Assembly (NCBI GenBank): GCA_029747585.1
Contig: JAPEVF010000011.1
Coordinates: 124,001-188,000 of the forward strand
Reading direction: 5' to 3'
DNA from: Pleurotus djamor
Taxonomy: Eukaryota > Basidiomycota > Agaricomycetes > Agaricales > Pleurotaceae
Length of the DNA: 64,000 nt
In this document: piece after piece, positions 29,236-40,941 of the stretch
Layout of the letters: each line of letters opens with the position of its first letter
How positions within the stretch are numbered: the stretch's first letter is position 1
Notes under the pieces: model-generated
The model's database searches: none
Seen by the model: the letters and a program-made list of their open reading frames with translations, nothing else
What the model was told of the DNA's origin: nothing
Position numbers and translations under genes: made by a program

Positions 29236-30420
29236 ATGAACATTGCCCGAGTGCTCCGTGGCTGCGTCGGTCCCAGCCTTCCCTTGCGCACCTACGCGAC
29301 GACTACGAGGCAGTTCATTCCGCCGTCCCAGCTCAGTGACATCCAGTCCACCTTGCACCGTGGCCGTTCCGCTCTCGAGGATGAAGATGAAGACCCTCGG
29401 ACTCGCAGCCTGAATAGCCCTTCGTCTCCAAGCTTCTACACGGCGCGCCCTGCGTACTACGACCAGGTCGCGCAGATAGAGACGGCTATCAAGCATGCAC
29501 GTCAATCCTTGAAAACTCTGCAACTTCTTCCCCTCCCCGATTTCGCACGAGCAAGTCTACCTCCCCTTCAACCTGTCTGGAAAGACAAGGACGAAATGTC
29601 TTCGGTTTTCCAAAGCAAAATGACGACGTCGCGCTACCGACGTGTTCTGGCCTTGCTCAACCAGCTGAACGACTACCACCGCATAGCAAAAACGGCTGGA
29701 TGCGAGCAACTCGCGGAGGGAATCTCACATGTGGTAGAATTCTTTGAGCGAGGGAACAAAGATGATGTTTTGGCGAGAGGGAAACGGAAGGCAGTTTCTT
29801 TGGATGACTTGGGCAGGTCGTATTCTCTTGGTAAACGGAAAACGAGTGCAGCCAGAGTTTGGATGATCCCAGTTCGCGTCGATGAAGCTTCTTCCTCACC
29901 TGGCCGGCCAACGCAAAGCAAAGACAGCGTTGAGGACATACTGGGTATCGAGCCCATCTCTCCCAACCCTACAAACGATGACAAAATTGCTGTACCGACG
30001 TCAACCATCCTCATCAATAACATCCCTCTCTCCGAATATTTCAGTTCGTCTACTGATCGTGAACGTATCGTTCGTCCGCTCAAGATTGCCGGAGTGCTCG
30101 GCGCGTATAATGTTTTCGCTCTCGTTCGAGGAGGAGGCACTACGGGTCAGGCTGGTGCTGTCGCACATGGTATTTCAAAAGGTCTTGTCATTCATGAACC
30201 TGGATTGGACACCGTCCTTAGAAGATGTGAGGGATTCTTTCACTTTCTTCAGGAGTATTCATTGACTCCCACCCAGCTAAATTGCTCAGACGTGACCCGC
30301 GTATGGTTGAGCGTAAGAAAACTGGTCTTGCCAAGGCAAGGAAGAGGGTACGAGCTTTTTCTTCCGCCATTATTTCCTCTATTGATGCCTTCTCCACAGT
30401 ATACCTGGGTCAAGCGATAA
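29236..30420 (+). CDS. MRPS9: Mitochondrial small-subunit ribosomal protein uS9m (MRPS9)
   Basis: Protein of the mitochondrial 37S small subunit. Three exons (29236-30226, 30277-30347 and 30400-30420) give 360 residues. The N-terminus MNIARVLRGCVGPSLPLRTY is basic and non-acidic, like a mitochondrial presequence. A fungal N-terminal extension of about 200 residues precedes the S9 domain, which begins GRSYSLGKRKTSAARVWMIP. It continues ILINNIPLSEYF, ALVRGGGTTGQAGAVAHGIS and, across the introns, KLLRRDPRMVERKKTGLAKA then RKRYTWVKR. The basic tail ending in KR is the part of S9 that contacts the decoding centre. The last exon codes for only six residues plus stop. Convergent with BRE1. Confidence 0.95.
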   Translation: MNIARVLRGCVGPSLPLRTYATTTRQFIPPSQLSDIQSTLHRGRSALEDEDEDPRTRSLNSPSSPSFYTARPAYYDQVAQIETAIKHARQSLKTLQLLPLPDFARASLPPLQPVWKDKDEMSSVFQSKMTTSRYRRVLALLNQLNDYHRIAKTAGCEQLAEGISHVVEFFERGNKDDVLARGKRKAVSLDDLGRSYSLGKRKTSAARVWMIPVRVDEASSSPGRPTQSKDSVEDILGIEPISPNPTNDDKIAVPTSTILINNIPLSEYFSSSTDRERIVRPLKIAGVLGAYNVFALVRGGGTTGQAGAVAHGISKGLVIHEPGLDTVLRRCEGFFHFLQEYSLTPTQLNCSDVTRVWLSVRKLVLPRQGRGYELFLPPLFPLLMPSPQYTWVKR

Positions 30421-30588
30421 TCTTTCCTCAACTGGACGCCATTTCGACCATATATTACTATATAGTATACGGAATGTAACGTTACTATACCGTAATGAAC
30501 ATAATTGCATTAGAAACGTGATGAGTAAGTATAGTGCGAGTCAGAGGATGAATCTACGCGAAATATGTTACAATATAAAATAAGGAAC

Positions 30589-33500
30589 TCAACCTTGGAA
30601 GTAAACCGGCTGCACATCAGCGTGCCCAAACGCGAGCTGACAAGAAGGACATTTCCGTTGCCGAGTGGCAATCCTAGTGTCGAGACACTCTCGGCAGAAA
30701 GCTATGGAGGGGCGGTTAGACGGTTTCAGATTGACAAAGCAAATTTTGCTCACTGTGCATGCACTTCGTAATGACTGTATCTCGGATGCGGGTTTTGCAT
30801 ATTCGACATTGGAGAATTTCCTAATCCCAGTTCAAGAGGTGACCGCGAACGAAACGCAGAGAGAATTGCAAGTACCTTGAGTTGATGGTAGCCTTCATCT
30901 GAAGAGGAGTGCGAGGGCTGGGTCGACGAAGTTGCCTCCTTCAGCTTCTCCGCCTGTTTATCTAAGTCTTTCTTCAGACGCGCGACAGCTTCTTCCTGTT
31001 TACGACACTCCTGCATTTTCGTTCGACTAAATTGTTCCCAGTAGTCCACTTTGCCTTGTGTCTGAAACAAATTAATACAATTGAAAGATCAGGGGGCGGT
31101 CTTCGTACCTCGCCTAGCTTACGTTTCCTGTCCTCTAGTTGAACCTTCAGCTTGGCGATGTCAGCGTCGAGAACTCGAGCACTAGCGTCAGCGCTTTGAA
31201 CCGCAGCAACAAGCGCGTCATTTTTCTTTTGAATATGACTCTGCGGGGCGGGTCAGCTGGGTTGGACGAGCATTTTGAGGCACCTTACCATCGCTGTCTC
31301 TGAGGCTTGTAGAAGTTCGTTGTACTTTTCAAGAGTGCCTGACAGTTTTTCATGCGCTTTCTCATAGCTTTTGCGAGAAGCTTCCGCGGCATCTCTCTCT
31401 CGCATAGCAGCATAGAACTTGTTCTCCAATTTGGAACGCTACCACATCAATGAGACATGTTGAGAATGTTTATGATGAATGAGAAATTACCTCAGCAGTC
31501 AGCTTGCTCAAGCGATCCTCGAAGGGTGCCACGTCGAGCAATTTACATCGTATTGTAGCATCGAGTTGGTCCCACGCATTCGACAGTCGCTCCACTTCGG
31601 AGGTTAGTTGCGCGTCGGTCTTTGTAGATTGGATTAGCGGATTGAGCATAGGTGTGTTCAAGGGATTCCGCTTGCCTGTTCAAAGTCTGATAATTGTTGT
31701 CTGAGTGTCTCGACTTCCTTGTCCTTCTGCTTCAGACGATCCGCCAATTGACCTGAATCGGGGGAAGAGGAAAGTTCTCCGAAAATCCGCTTGTATTCAT
31801 CAAGGCGGGAGGAGACATCGCGTAGATTACGCTTGAGAGCGGCTGCTGACTCCACATGATGAGCAACGTCTGGGTGAGCGGCTTCAAGATCTTGGATGAC
31901 TTTCTCTAATTCTTCACAACGAGTTTCTGCAGATCTGTAGCAGTTGAATGCGAAAGCACATACATGGGATCAGAACAAACGACATACGAAAGACGCCGTT
32001 TCAATTCAGGAACAAGACTGGCCTCTGCACCTCCAAGTAATTCAAGGATATCACCCAGACCGGCTTCGGATGCTAATCGAGCTTTACACCGTTTGAGCTG
32101 AGATTCGAGGACGGAGAGCCGCGCCTAAGAGGGGGTCAGCGTAAGGAATTTCTAAGATGTGAGTATGGCTCACCGAGCGAGACTCCAAGACATTCTTGTA
32201 GGCTTGCACGGAAGGGTACTTGGATATGTCTTTATGCTTCCGATCCAGCAGCTCGGCAGACAACTGATCCCGAAGTTCACGTAGCCTAGCCACATCGGCG
32301 TCGCGCTTTGAGAGTAGAGTTTTGTGATCGGGCTTGAATGGCTGGGTCTATGCATTGAAATCAGTCGAAGTTCGAGCAAATGCCAAGTATAAACGCACCG
32401 TAACGTCGTGTGCTCTCGCAAGAACCTCCGATAACGCCTGTTCCAAACGAGACTCTACAGAAGCACCAGGACGAGAAATGTATTCAACCTTCTTTGCAAA
32501 TTCGTCGACCTTTGTATTGACAGCGTCGACATCCAAATATTCAAAGTCCTCCTAGAGTGGATGTGAATTCATGTCTCTACAAAATACGGGTCGAGGGACG
32601 TACTCTTGCTTGCAACTCTTGATTAGCCGACTTCAGTTGTATGATCTCTTGTTCATATTCCTGAATCTTCTTGTCCTTGAAATCATCCAATGCCTGAGAG
32701 CTTTCAGGAGACCTCCCGTTCGCATGAGGTGGGGATGTATGCTGGATAATCATTAGAAGGGGGATATATTAGAAGTCACAAAGGCCCACCAATTAACCAG
32801 GCCACTCACTGAGGGAGAGGACGGTTTAAGCACTTGATCAATACTTTCTGCTTTCGGAGTGCTGACATCCATATCCAAGGGTCGTTTCTGAGTCGCAGCA
32901 ACCGTAGAGCTTCGGGCACGTTCCAAGCGGTTCTCGGCGACGTGAAGAGCATCCTGGAGTTGATCATTGCGGGCTTGAAGTTCTTCAACGCGTGAACGAG
33001 ACAGTTGTAGTTCAGCTTCAAGGCGTTTGGACTGTGAAGAATAAGCATCCTACTAGATGTGAATCGTGGAAGTATGCGTACCCCTTGCCTGTAATGTGAC
33101 AACTGCTCGTCGTTGAGTGCTTTCGATGCATGGTTACTCTGCTGAGCCAACTTGGTGACAAGGACCCGAGTTGCTATCAAACTATTCTCCAGCTGTGAGT
33201 GAATCTCTCGCTCCTGCTCTGCAGATGACTTGGCAGTAATGTTGAAAAGCTCTAAAAGTAGGAATAAGACGCAACCACAAACGCAAAAAGACGCGATTTA
33301 CTCTCTGAATTGACATGAATGTCCGGGATATCATCTGATGACGTTAAAGAGCGAATAGTGTCCACCAGCTTCAAACGGAGCCATTAAAAAGCCAAAAAGC
33401 CAATCCATAGAGCTATACATACCTGTGACCAACACGCAGACATGACAGCAAGGCCGACCTCACAAGAACGCTTTCGTCTTTCCAACTCCGTAATACGAGC

Positions 33501-33759
33501 TTGACTACGGTCGTTTTCCCTAGCATAATGCTTCATCTTCCGGTAGATGGCTTCTTTCCGAAACATCTGAAATGGCCATCATAAAACGGCTGCAACAGGA
33601 ACTCTGAAGGATCAATCTCACCTCCAAGTTGTCTGCGTCTGTCGGTTCATCGGGTGCAGGGATATTTGGCCGTGGACTGCCATCCTCATCGGAGAGAATA
33701 CGTCTTTTTGTTGAGCCCTCGTTGAAGTCTTCAACATGAGGACGTTTCTTGGATTCCAT
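30589..33759 (-). CDS. BRE1: E3 ubiquitin ligase Bre1 (histone H2B monoubiquitination)
   Basis: Bre1, with Rad6, monoubiquitinates H2B in the nucleus and so supports H3K4 and H3K79 methylation. The start MESKKRPHVEDFNEGSTKRR is followed by EAIYRKMKHYARENDRSQAR and LVDTIRSL, typical of Bre1 N-termini. Long coiled coil spans most of the gene, with many short introns. The C-terminal C3HC4 RING finger is split by an intron (GTGAGC...CATAG): CKTRIRDTVITKCMH, then FCRECLDTRIATRQRKCPSC and QLAFGHADVQPVYFQG. The tyrosine-phenylalanine ending is characteristic of Bre1. Its promoter is the 163-base gap after the allantoicase gene, which is transcribed in the same direction. Confidence 0.93.
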
Positions 33760-33922
33760 AAAACGAGACTTGGATTAAAGTTGGAGAAAGAGAAACAAGC
33801 CGTCCGTGGGAGTGACATGACAAAACTGTGGACAAGGGCGCTAAACTAGGCGCTACATATATCGCCGAAGCATCTCTAGATAAGGCAAATCTAATTCTTG
33901 ATCGCGTCCAACCTCTGCAAGT

Positions 33923-36215
33923 TCAAACTTGGGGGAATTGCAGCTTAATCACTTGCTTTGACCGATCCAACTCCAATATCTCGCAATCAGCGATACTCCC
34001 GTCACCAATCTGCGTCTCGACACAAGTGAAGTCCAGTGGCTAGACGAAAAAATCAATTCGAACTCGATCACTTCGGAAGTTCAGTGATCAACATACCTTG
34101 TTGAGAACGGTCATTGGTTGATCTAGATGATACTCAGCATCAGATGCAGGTAGAAGACAATGGAGAAAGAACTCACGCCAGACACCAGTGCCATAGACAA
34201 CACCTTGAGATGAGGTCGCCAGAAAAGCGCGTACTGTGGAGAGATCTGGCCGGTCATCCTCTCCATTCTTCGCGACGACGACAAGATACGACTCCGCCGA
34301 ATCTTTCAATCCCTCACCCGAACCGCGTCCCATGGGGATAAACGCCTGATTTGTGAAAGGATGCCGCTCCAAAACAGTCAATTCCGTCGTCCCATCCTCG
34401 GCGATGTTCTCCAACGGTTGGCATCTGTACACAGACAAACCAGGCGTAGCTCCAGATCCTTCGGGGTAAGAAGATAGGATCGGTGCGAGTTTATGGAACT
34501 TGCTCGCGGTACCAGCGTTCGCAGGAGTTATGCGTGTTCCTTTAGGAACCGCATCGTGGTCTTCATAAGCTTGAACGACATGACCAAACGGCGAAAAGAC
34601 CTCTGGAGTTAGTGGCAGCACAGGGACGACGGAAACGACACCAGAAGCAGAGGGCATGTCGATCGTAGAGGTTGGAGAATGCACAGAAGGACTCTTGGTA
34701 AGCGTCACACCAGATGCGTGTTGCTCTGCCTCTGCATCTGTAACGCCAATACGCTTCCCAATGACTCGCACACGCTTAATTCCGCCGTCAGGGTGTATCG
34801 TAACTCTGATATGAGTAAACGCATGGCCCGAGACATTCTCCAGTTGGAAGAAATGCTGTCTGTGAGGGCCCAATCTGGTTCGCGGGAGAATCGATATCCA
34901 ATCTTGGCTGTCATAGTCCGCGTACTCGACCGGCAAAACATCCGATACAGTCAATGCGTGTATCTCGCAGCTTTCAGGAAAGTTACCCTTGAAATGAGCG
35001 GTATCTATCTCGACGGATTCCAAGAACCCAGGGGCGCCACTGAGATAGCAAGCGGTGAGAGAACCATGTCAGTGCATAAAGGGGGGCGAAGCATGGAAGA
35101 CGCACAGTTGAATGACGACGTAGTCCTTGTGGCCCTTCTGGCGACTTCTCTTCGTTTCCCAACCGTCACCCATATCTTTCCCTCGACCAGGCAATATAAG
35201 GTTTGACCCAACGCCAAAGTGCTGGTCCGAGGTATAAGCGACGCGCCCACCCGCGAAGACATGCGCCAAATCAAAGGAAGTAGCGATGCTTGCAGGGAAC
35301 ACGGGTACAACCTGGCCATACACGCGGAATCGTGCCTATCGACGCGGAGAAGACACAGAACGACACAGAAACATGAATATCAGCAAGTCATTCATAGAAC
35401 GGAGATTATCCTGCTCACAATGCCACCATCAGGATACATGCTGAGCTTCACATAATTGGCTGTTGAGGTCTGAGGGACTTTGAAAAGATGGCGAGAGTTA
35501 GGGCCAAGATTGACCTTTGGAAGGACCTCCGTCCACTTTTGGGATGTCCATGTCAAACGGTATTGCTAACCGAGGGTGAAATCAGTGACGACATACCCTT
35601 GGATCATTCACCGTCGGATTGACCGTATCAATTGAATGCAAGATCTCAACGGAGGCGTGGGGTGCTTCGTTGCCTAAGCGCAAAACATTGATTAGCGAGG
35701 GGATAGGATATAACGCCGGCGCATAGTTATAGCATACCGTTAAAGTTGCTAGTGTCGATATCAAAGCCGACAATCGAGCCTGACGTCCCGAGCTTGATTA
35801 TACACCTATTCAGCAAAGAGAGGTGTTAGTCCGAAGGTGGCTCCGCGGAATGCGTCCCTACCGCACCAATCATATGTAGGGTTGTGCCGACGTGTTTCCC
35901 ATCCGCTGTATAAAGCACCCTTCGGCCCAAATTGTCCTTTCATACTTGGTGCGGGCTTGTGTTTTAATATGTCAGGCACTTAGCGTGATAACGAATGGGA
36001 AACTCCCACTTACATCAACCAACAACAGATGGAATGCTTCCGCGAAAAACTCATCGGATACGGATATGACCTGGCCACCCAACGCGACGCTGGAAAGCTC
36101 TACGGTGGTTCGAGTAATTAGCATTCGGTCCTCGGTATCATGCGGTATGCAACGCACCAGTGGTGGCCGAAAACTCTTCGGCAAAGGCAGCAATGGCAAC
36201 GGCCGTGTGCGACAT
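33923..36215 (-). CDS. Allantoicase fused to ureidoglycolate lyase (bifunctional purine catabolism)
   Basis: Converts allantoate to ureidoglycolate plus urea, then ureidoglycolate to glyoxylate plus urea. The N-terminus [15 protein letters not shown] joins [20 protein letters not shown] after an intron. Two allantoicase repeats follow: GWETRRHN...[17 protein letters not shown] and [20 protein letters not shown]...GWETKRSR...[19 protein letters not shown]. After a linker, the lyase domain has [70 protein letters not shown] and GVVYGTGVW. Removing an intron at 34123-34176 continues this as [17 protein letters not shown]. Separate genes in S. cerevisiae (DAL2, DAL3) encode these steps; a comparable fusion is known in Cryptococcus. 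A TCACGTGA site lies at 36336, 121 bases upstream. Fungal orthologues are usually nitrogen-regulated. Confidence 0.93.
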
Positions 36216-37613
36216 GATGATTGAGAGGACGGAACCAAAAAAACCCTGTATGGATGTTGGAGATAATGAGTAGGAACGATGGAAGCGGCCTTAAGAAATG
36301 CACACACCAGCTCGTATAGATAAGAGAACTAGAAAAATCACGTGAGCAGAGATAGTCAAAGGGGTTCTCCAAAGCAGAAGTCGTCGTGAAATGGCATGCG
36401 GCTCATACGCATGTTTTGTGAGCTCATGATAGCACCTTTGGGGTCTCGTATTGCGTCGCCGGTAACCATTGATTGAAGTTTGTGCCAAAACCACTCCTTT
36501 GCAAGCATCGATGAGGGACATTTCAAAGTTGGGGTACCTTGCATGACACATTTTTGTCGTCGGATCCGAAGGCGACGCATGTCCTCACTGAAAGAACCCT
36601 TCGGACAATACGTATGAAATTCCAAAATGGATCAGGAACGGACCAATGACACGTCACACATTACTGTAAGGTATTGAGGGCACAAAGCAAATACGAACAT
36701 TAGTACGTACTCAGGTTGTAAAACGTCGTTTGGCCAGATGTTCCATTCTCTGAGAAGGTACTACAACCTGCTATCGACCGGCGTTTGAATTTGCGCCTCA
36801 AGAGGTTCTGAGTGATATGCATCAGCCGGACGTCACGCTAGATGGACACAGAGTTCGACGGGCGCCGAGTCAAGGTTTAAGATGAGCAAAGAGCTGTTGA
36901 GATCCTCTCCGGCCATCGGCTTTCCAAAGTAAGGCGGGAACCAAGAAAAAGCGCGAAACGTCTGGCAATTCGGGCGGACCACCATCGTTGACGATGTGCG
37001 TGCATTCAAGGTAACGATTCAAAAGCCCGTAGTGCCTTCAAGTGACTGAGGGGACTGGTGAACTGGAGGAGTGACGTACGGCCGGTGCGAAACTTTAAAC
37101 GTAAGCCATTGGGGTAGTGAATCCAATGCAAGGGCCAATTTTGGTAGAGCGTGGCTTTTTCGGACCATGGTTGAGCCAGTCAAATTGCGTTCGGATGTAA
37201 GCAGGGAGGGTACTGCGCGTCTGGAAAACATTTGGGAGCGCCACGGAAATGAGGGATGAGTGACTCCTCGACGCCATGGTCGAGATCCGGAGGAAGTGAC
37301 GAACAACGGAAGAGCGGCGGAGCCTACTCGAAGATTGGGGGTAACAATCGCCAAGGTATAAAATCCACATTCAGTATAGTTTATATGTGGGGAACAGAGT
37401 GGGCGCTATGCACGATCATGGGACGCAACAGATCGAGGGAGTAATAAACGGGCTGGACTCGATATCCTGCGCCTGGAACAGACCTCGGAGTGTGGGGTAA
37501 AATGCGGTCTGCCATGGCAAGGCATCGTTCGCCATGGAGCCATGGATCGGTGTAGCAGACAACGGGACGGAGAAGCGGTTTGTCGACGAATCGGAAACAT
37601 GTCTGGGGAAAGT
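36216..37613. other. Intergenic stretch, no gene assigned
   Basis: Between the allantoicase start and the 3' end of the methyltransferase gene I see only short overlapping frames on both strands (the longest about 90-110 codons near 36291-36625 and 37019-37370), without recognisable motifs. A TCACGTGA E-box at 36336-36343 probably belongs to the allantoicase promoter. Confidence 0.45.
36336..36343 (+). promoter_or_regulatory. E-box TCACGTGA upstream of the allantoicase gene
   Basis: A perfect palindromic bHLH-type site 121 bases upstream of the start codon at 36215. The same core occurs in two other divergent promoters of the window. Use as a binding site is inferred. Confidence 0.35.
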
Positions 37614-38469
37614 TTATGGACGCGCGACGACTGTCCGTCGTTTCCCCCAGGGATCGATCCAAGTTTCGGTTTTGGACATGTTGCCTGTGGTTTGCATGAT
37701 CTGCTGCACGGAATCTGCTTGATCGTGACCGACCTCGAGAACCACGAGGCCGTCATTGGAGAGAAGACCCTTTTGCGAGACAAGACGGGCTATAGCACGG
37801 TAAAAGTCTAGGCCGTCTTGACCACCGTAGAGGGCATCACGGTCTTCCCATGACTTGACCTCCTTGGGAAGGTCATTATATTCATGGAGGGGTATGTAAG
37901 GAGGGTTGGAAGTGATGATATCGAAGGGGGGCTTGATACGAGAGGTGAATTGTGGAGAAAGGTAGCTTGCGAGCTCAGGTTTGAACGAATTTGCAAGGAT
38001 ACGGGGGGACTGAGATTCAGGGACGGCGCATCTTTGAGCATTCTCGGAAGCCAGCCGCACTGCATGAGGGGAGATATCTACACCGTGGGCGCGGAGGGAA
38101 CCTTTGGGCCAGATATGACAAAGGAGGAGTGGGATGCACCCTGAGCCTGTGCCGAGATCAAGCAGGGAAAGAGGACGGTTGGAAGAAGGCGACAAGAGGG
38201 TTGAGAGATGCATCACCCAATGTTCGGTCTCCGGCCGGGGAATGAGAACTGGTGGACGCACAAGGAGATTAAGCGGTCCAAAAGGTTGGGTGCCTTTTTC
38301 GAGCAAGCGTCAGTCGTCGTCGTGCACGGTGCTCACTGCAGGCGTTGGCGAGCTCACCGAGGATGTACTGCAGCGGTTCCCCGGCCATTCGTCTTTTTAC
38401 GAGGCCTTTGAGGATGGCTGCGTCGTGTGCTGCGTGCTGGGCCAGCCATTTGAGCTCGAGGGGATTCAT
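37614..38469 (-). CDS. MTQ1: N5-glutamine methyltransferase Mtq1/HemK-type (mitochondrial release-factor modification)
   Basis: Methylates the glutamine of the GGQ motif in class I release factors; yeast Mtq1 acts on mitochondrial Mrf1. Two exons (38358-38469 and 37614-38293) give 263 residues. The N-terminal domain reads KRRMAGEPLQYILG and continues after the intron TQPFGPLNLLVRPPVLIPRP with E-T-E, the HemK signature. SAM motifs are LLDLGTGSGCIPLLL and AHGVDISPHAVRLA. The catalytic SNPPYIPLHEYNDLP motif is intact, followed by the WEDRDALYGGQDGLDFYR segment and LVVLEVGHDQA. Start 38469 (MNPLELKW) is the only ATG that fits. The N-terminus is short and not clearly a targeting sequence, so mitochondrial location rests on homology. 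Divergent from the ERT1 gene. Confidence 0.9.
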
Positions 38470-38695
38470 GGAGGGAGAGTTGTCGGTTCGGTGTGATTCT
38501 CCTTTTTGGCAGGGGCTTGGCCGCTCTGTCGTATTTATTTATACCTGTAATGACCTTGCACTTGCCACAACTCCCCCAATCACACTCCTCCACCGGCCCT
38601 ATTCCACAACCTGGCCCGTCCCCTCGCTCTCAGTCCCCTACCACTACCTCCTCCACCACCACCACCCCGCCACGTCCTCGTCGTCGACCGCAACG

Positions 38696-40941
38696 ATGCC
38701 CACCGCTATTGCCCCCGCGTACATCAACCCTTCTGACGTCCAGAATCCTCAGGCAGGCCCCTCTCATGCCGCTTCAAAAAAGAAGCCCATCCAGCCCATA
38801 AAACGCAAACGCACAGACACCCCCGACGACACAGATTCTCAGACGTCTCAACACCAACGCAAAAACAGAGACGGTCCAAAGAAGAAAAAGGCCAATCGAG
38901 CCTGCTTCCACTGCCAAAAGGCCCATCTCACCTGCGATGACTGTGAGTATTGCCCCCCGTCGCACCAGAATTCTCGCTGATGCCACTTGTATGCGCACGT
39001 ATCGCTTAGCTCGACCGTGCCAACGCTGTATCAAGCGTGGCATTGCAAACAACTGCACCGAGGGTCTGCGTAAAAAGGCTAAATACCTGCTGGATGACGA
39101 AGAGATTGGTGAGTGTCTGCTGCAAATACCGCCCACTGCCCACTACCTCCACCGTCATGGCCACTGTAAAATTCTGCTCGTATTCGATCGCTCATTGGCT
39201 AACGATCACGTGCAGAGCAGATAAAGCGTAGCAACAAGTCCTCGGCGCCAGATCGCTCCTCAGAGCCAGTCAGAGCTTCAGTACCGCCGGGTCAGTCTTC
39301 TCAATCACATCAATAGATGCTCTATCTTCGGTCCTACCTACCCGCAGTCTCGCTAACTAATCCTCTCTTACTATATAGCCGATTCCTTTCAGCAAACGGA
39401 TCCCATGTTTAATGTGCCCTTTGATCCCAACTTCCCGTTTGGTTCAGAGGCTGCAAATCTGGAGTACTCCATCCTCTCTGCAATCTTGGGCAATCCTAGC
39501 CCTCCGGAATCCGGGAGTAGTCCCCCAGCAACACAACCACCATCAACCGCCTCGTTCTCTTCGTGGACGAACGACGCCCTCGCATATCCATCATCCAACG
39601 CCAACACAACAAATTCCTACGCTACCACTTTCCCGGATCCACCATTATCCACTTTGCCCGCAGATTCCTTGACGAATTCCCATGGACCGAGTGGCTACGT
39701 GCCTGCTTTCGCTACATCACCAGCCAAGACCTCAGCGTCCCCTCAAGCCTCAACGTCTGCCTCGTTTCGGCAATCTCAACAGCCGACGCTACACCCTCTT
39801 CAACCACGGCCGCCTCTTCCCTCGGATTATAGCCGCTCTCCATCCATTAGTACGCCTTCCGCTACCTTTCTTCGACCCAATCCTAAAGACCCTGGCTTTC
39901 TTTCCCCTGCTTCCATCACATCCCCTATTTCCGTCTCCTCTGTTCCTGCAGGTCACAGCACAGACACCGCTACCCCTCCTACACCCTCTTCGTCTTTGGG
40001 TCTGGCCTCTGTCAACTCTCAGTTGCAAAGCATCAATGACCGCGTGACATCCCCTTATGATTATACTGAGGGATATCACTTTTTGATGAAACATCTGCCA
40101 AGTCGGTGCGTACGCTTGATGTTGCTGAGAGTGTCTTCATGAAAAGGAGTGACCCATTGCGGGGCTCGAACATCTGATATCCTTCTCTCCCTTTCCTCTC
40201 CCTGTCCCTGAAATTTCCCCACATTCCCCGGCCTGCCTGGCAACGGAATTATATGTCACCTTCCGTTTCCTCGCCACTCCGTTCCCCCCTTTCTAAAGAT
40301 TTGAGAAGAATGACATCCTACGGATAGTCCGCGCGTTGGCAATCTTCCGTCCGTCGCTCATCGCGCTACAAATGCCGTTGTCCCTGGATGACGAGGTGTT
40401 TGTGGAGAAATGTTTCCAGAGGTCATTGCTGGTGAGTCATTGTGCCGGGGTTCCATCGGAGGCCAGCATCTAACTATTGTGTGTAGGAGATGGACAAACT
40501 CATTTCGTACAGTGGTACACCGACGGTGGTATGGCGGCGGACCGGAGAGATATGCCTCGTTGCGCCTGAATTTTCCATGCTGACAGAATGGCCGATGGAA
40601 GAACTGGTGGGTCGCAAAAAATACATATATGAGGTCAGTGATTTGTCTTCGCGCCCGTCAAGCTAGGCTCATTCTTGACGTAGTTGTTGGAGAACCAATC
40701 GGTCGTCGAATACTGGGAGAACTTCGCTTCGCACGCTTTTGAAAACACAACGCAGTCGGTGTACTCGCACTGTGTCCTCCTCAAGCCGAATGGCGCTCCG
40801 GTACCTACGACGTTCTGTTTTTCGATCCGTAGAGATCTCTTCGATCTTCCTAGTATGGTTATAGGTATGTCCTTTATTTCTCCGTTCGCTTCGTTGCTGA
40901 TGACGTCTCGCTTCGTAGGCCAGTGGCTTCCGCTACTGTAG
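38696..40941 (+). CDS. ERT1: Zn(II)2Cys6/PAS transcription factor ERT1 (AcuK/Rds2 family)
   Basis: Activator of gluconeogenesis and non-fermentable carbon use in fungi. The zinc cluster reads NRACFHCQKAHLTCDD, then after an intron SRPCQRCIKRGIANNCTEG with KKAKYLLDDEE, matching ERT1/AcuK closely. It is preceded by lysine-rich KRKRTD and KKKKAN patches (nuclear signal). A long Ser/Pro/Thr middle follows (39390-40050). The C-terminal conserved block starts YDYTEGYHFLMKHLPSR, continues FEKNDILRIVRALAIFRPSL and CFQRSLLEMDKLISYSGTPT, and includes the PAS-like segment VWRRTGEICLVAPEFSMLTE. It ends in SIRRDLFDLPSMVIG and QWLPLL. Seven introns; one (40106-40298) is 193 nt, far longer than the others here. 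The ATG at 38696 was chosen because the sequence upstream is CT-rich leader. Confidence 0.94.

Noticed and set aside
36291..36625. Two overlapping minus-strand frames of 86-90 codons
   Set aside because: No recognisable domain, and no intron joins them to a neighbour.
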